Assembly: GCA_002422265.1 (NCBI GenBank)
Contig: DIUB01000150.1
Coordinates: forward strand, 676 to 7,519
DNA length: 6,844 nt
Source of the DNA: Geobacter sp. UBA6169
GTDB lineage: Bacteria; Desulfobacterota; Desulfuromonadia; Geobacterales; Pseudopelobacteraceae
Reading direction: 5' to 3'
Shown: positions 6,198 through 6,844 of the stretch, one piece after another
Layout of the letters: the number at the start of each line of letters is the position of its first letter
How positions within the stretch are numbered: position 1 is the first letter of the stretch
Made by a program: the position numbers and the translations under genes
Notes under the pieces: model-generated
Told to the model about the DNA's origin: nothing
The model's input: only the letters and a program-made list of their open reading frames with translations
Databases searched by the model: none

Positions 6198-6844
6198 ATG
6201 ATCAGTACCCTGCTTCGCAAGGTTATCGGCAGTAAAAACGAACGTGAACTGAAACGGATGTGGCCGGTGGTGGCCAAAATAAATGGGCTGGAGCCGCAGA
6301 TGCAGACGTTGTCTGACGATGCCCTGCGGGCCAAGACAGCCGAGTTCAAGGAGCGGCACAGCCGTGGTGAGTCCCTGGATGCACTGCTGCCAGAGGCCTT
6401 TGCGGTCTGTCGCGAGGCGGGACGCCGGGTGCTGGGGATGCGGCACTTTGATGTGCAGCTGATTGGCGGCATGGTGCTGCATTCCGGCAAGATCGCCGAG
6501 ATGAAGACCGGCGAAGGTAAGACACTGGTCGCCACCCTGCCGGCTTACCTGAATGCCATCTCCGGCAAGGGTGTGCATGTGGTGACCGTCAACGACTACC
6601 TGGCACGACGTGACTCCGACTGGATGGGCAGGCTGTACGGCTTTCTGGGCTTAAGTGTCGGGGTGATCGTGCATGGTGTTGATGATGAACAACGTCGCCG
6701 GAACTATGCCGCTGATATCACCTACGGCACCAACAATGAATTCGGCTTTGACTACCTGCGCGATAACATGAAGTTCTCGCTTGATGACTATGTGCAGCGC
6801 GGTTTCAATTATGCCATTGTGGACGAGGTGGACTCGATCCTGAT
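6198..6844 (+). CDS. secA: preprotein translocase ATPase SecA, N-terminal part
   Basis: SecA is the cytoplasmic and membrane-associated motor that pushes unfolded preproteins through SecYEG using ATP. The frame stays open from the ATG at 6198 to the right edge (215 full codons of a protein normally about 850-900 residues), so the gene is cut by the window and not shown to be broken. Visible signatures: MISTLLRKVIGSKNERELKR at 1-20, RHFDVQLIGGMVLHSGKIAE, Walker A MKTGEGKT at 102-109 with K108, VHVVTVNDYLARRD, ITYGTNNEFGFDYLRDNM and Walker B VDEVDSIL with D209-E210. K108 and D209 fall at the same numbers as in E. coli SecA, so the N terminus is collinear without insertions. GGAG lies seven bases before the ATG; the ATG at 6193 is out of frame. 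The 63-base gap after rodA leaves no room for a SecM-like arrest peptide gene. Confidence 0.98.
   Translation, partial: MISTLLRKVIGSKNERELKRMWPVVAKINGLEPQMQTLSDDALRAKTAEFKERHSRGESLDALLPEAFAVCREAGRRVLGMRHFDVQLIGGMVLHSGKIAEMKTGEGKTLVATLPAYLNAISGKGVHVVTVNDYLARRDSDWMGRLYGFLGLSVGVIVHGVDDEQRRRNYAADITYGTNNEFGFDYLRDNMKFSLDDYVQRGFNYAIVDEVDSIL

Overview
This window reads as a stretch of bacterial chromosome with six complete genes and two cut by the window edges. Every gene is a recognisable housekeeping or cell-envelope gene. The moderately GC-rich coding style, the strong preference for G/C at third codon positions, LPS heptose and dTDP-sugar genes next to a rod-shape operon, and the protein sequences all suggest a Gram-negative proteobacterium. 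A member of the Desulfuromonadales/Geobacter group is my best guess, but that placement is recall of protein character, not a search result.

Layout: (1) 1-140, minus strand: the first 46 codons of a class I DAHP synthase (shikimate pathway entry). It is divergent from everything else and separated by about 65 bases. (2) 206-781, plus strand: gmhB, the heptose bisphosphate phosphatase of LPS core heptose synthesis, probably starting at a TTG. (3) 855-1745: rfbA/rmlA, glucose-1-phosphate thymidylyltransferase. (4) 1776-6134: mreC, mreD, mrdA (PBP2) and rodA, the elongasome genes, packed with gaps or overlaps of +12, -4 and -8 bases. (5) 6198-6844: the N-terminal third or less of secA, the Sec translocase motor, running off the right edge.

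The genes share an envelope theme. GmhB and RfbA make activated sugar precursors for surface polysaccharide. RodA polymerises glycan from lipid II and PBP2 cross-links it. MreC and MreD are the membrane/periplasmic scaffold that controls the RodA-PBP2 pair, and SecA drives export of envelope proteins. mreB, which often precedes mreC, is not in this window; rfbA occupies that position, only 30 bases upstream of mreC.

I found no mobile element, CRISPR array, tRNA, rRNA, riboswitch or previously undescribed system. All intergenic gaps are under 75 bases, and no stretch over 300 bases lacks a gene. The findings are modest: gene-order, translational-coupling and small-motif observations.
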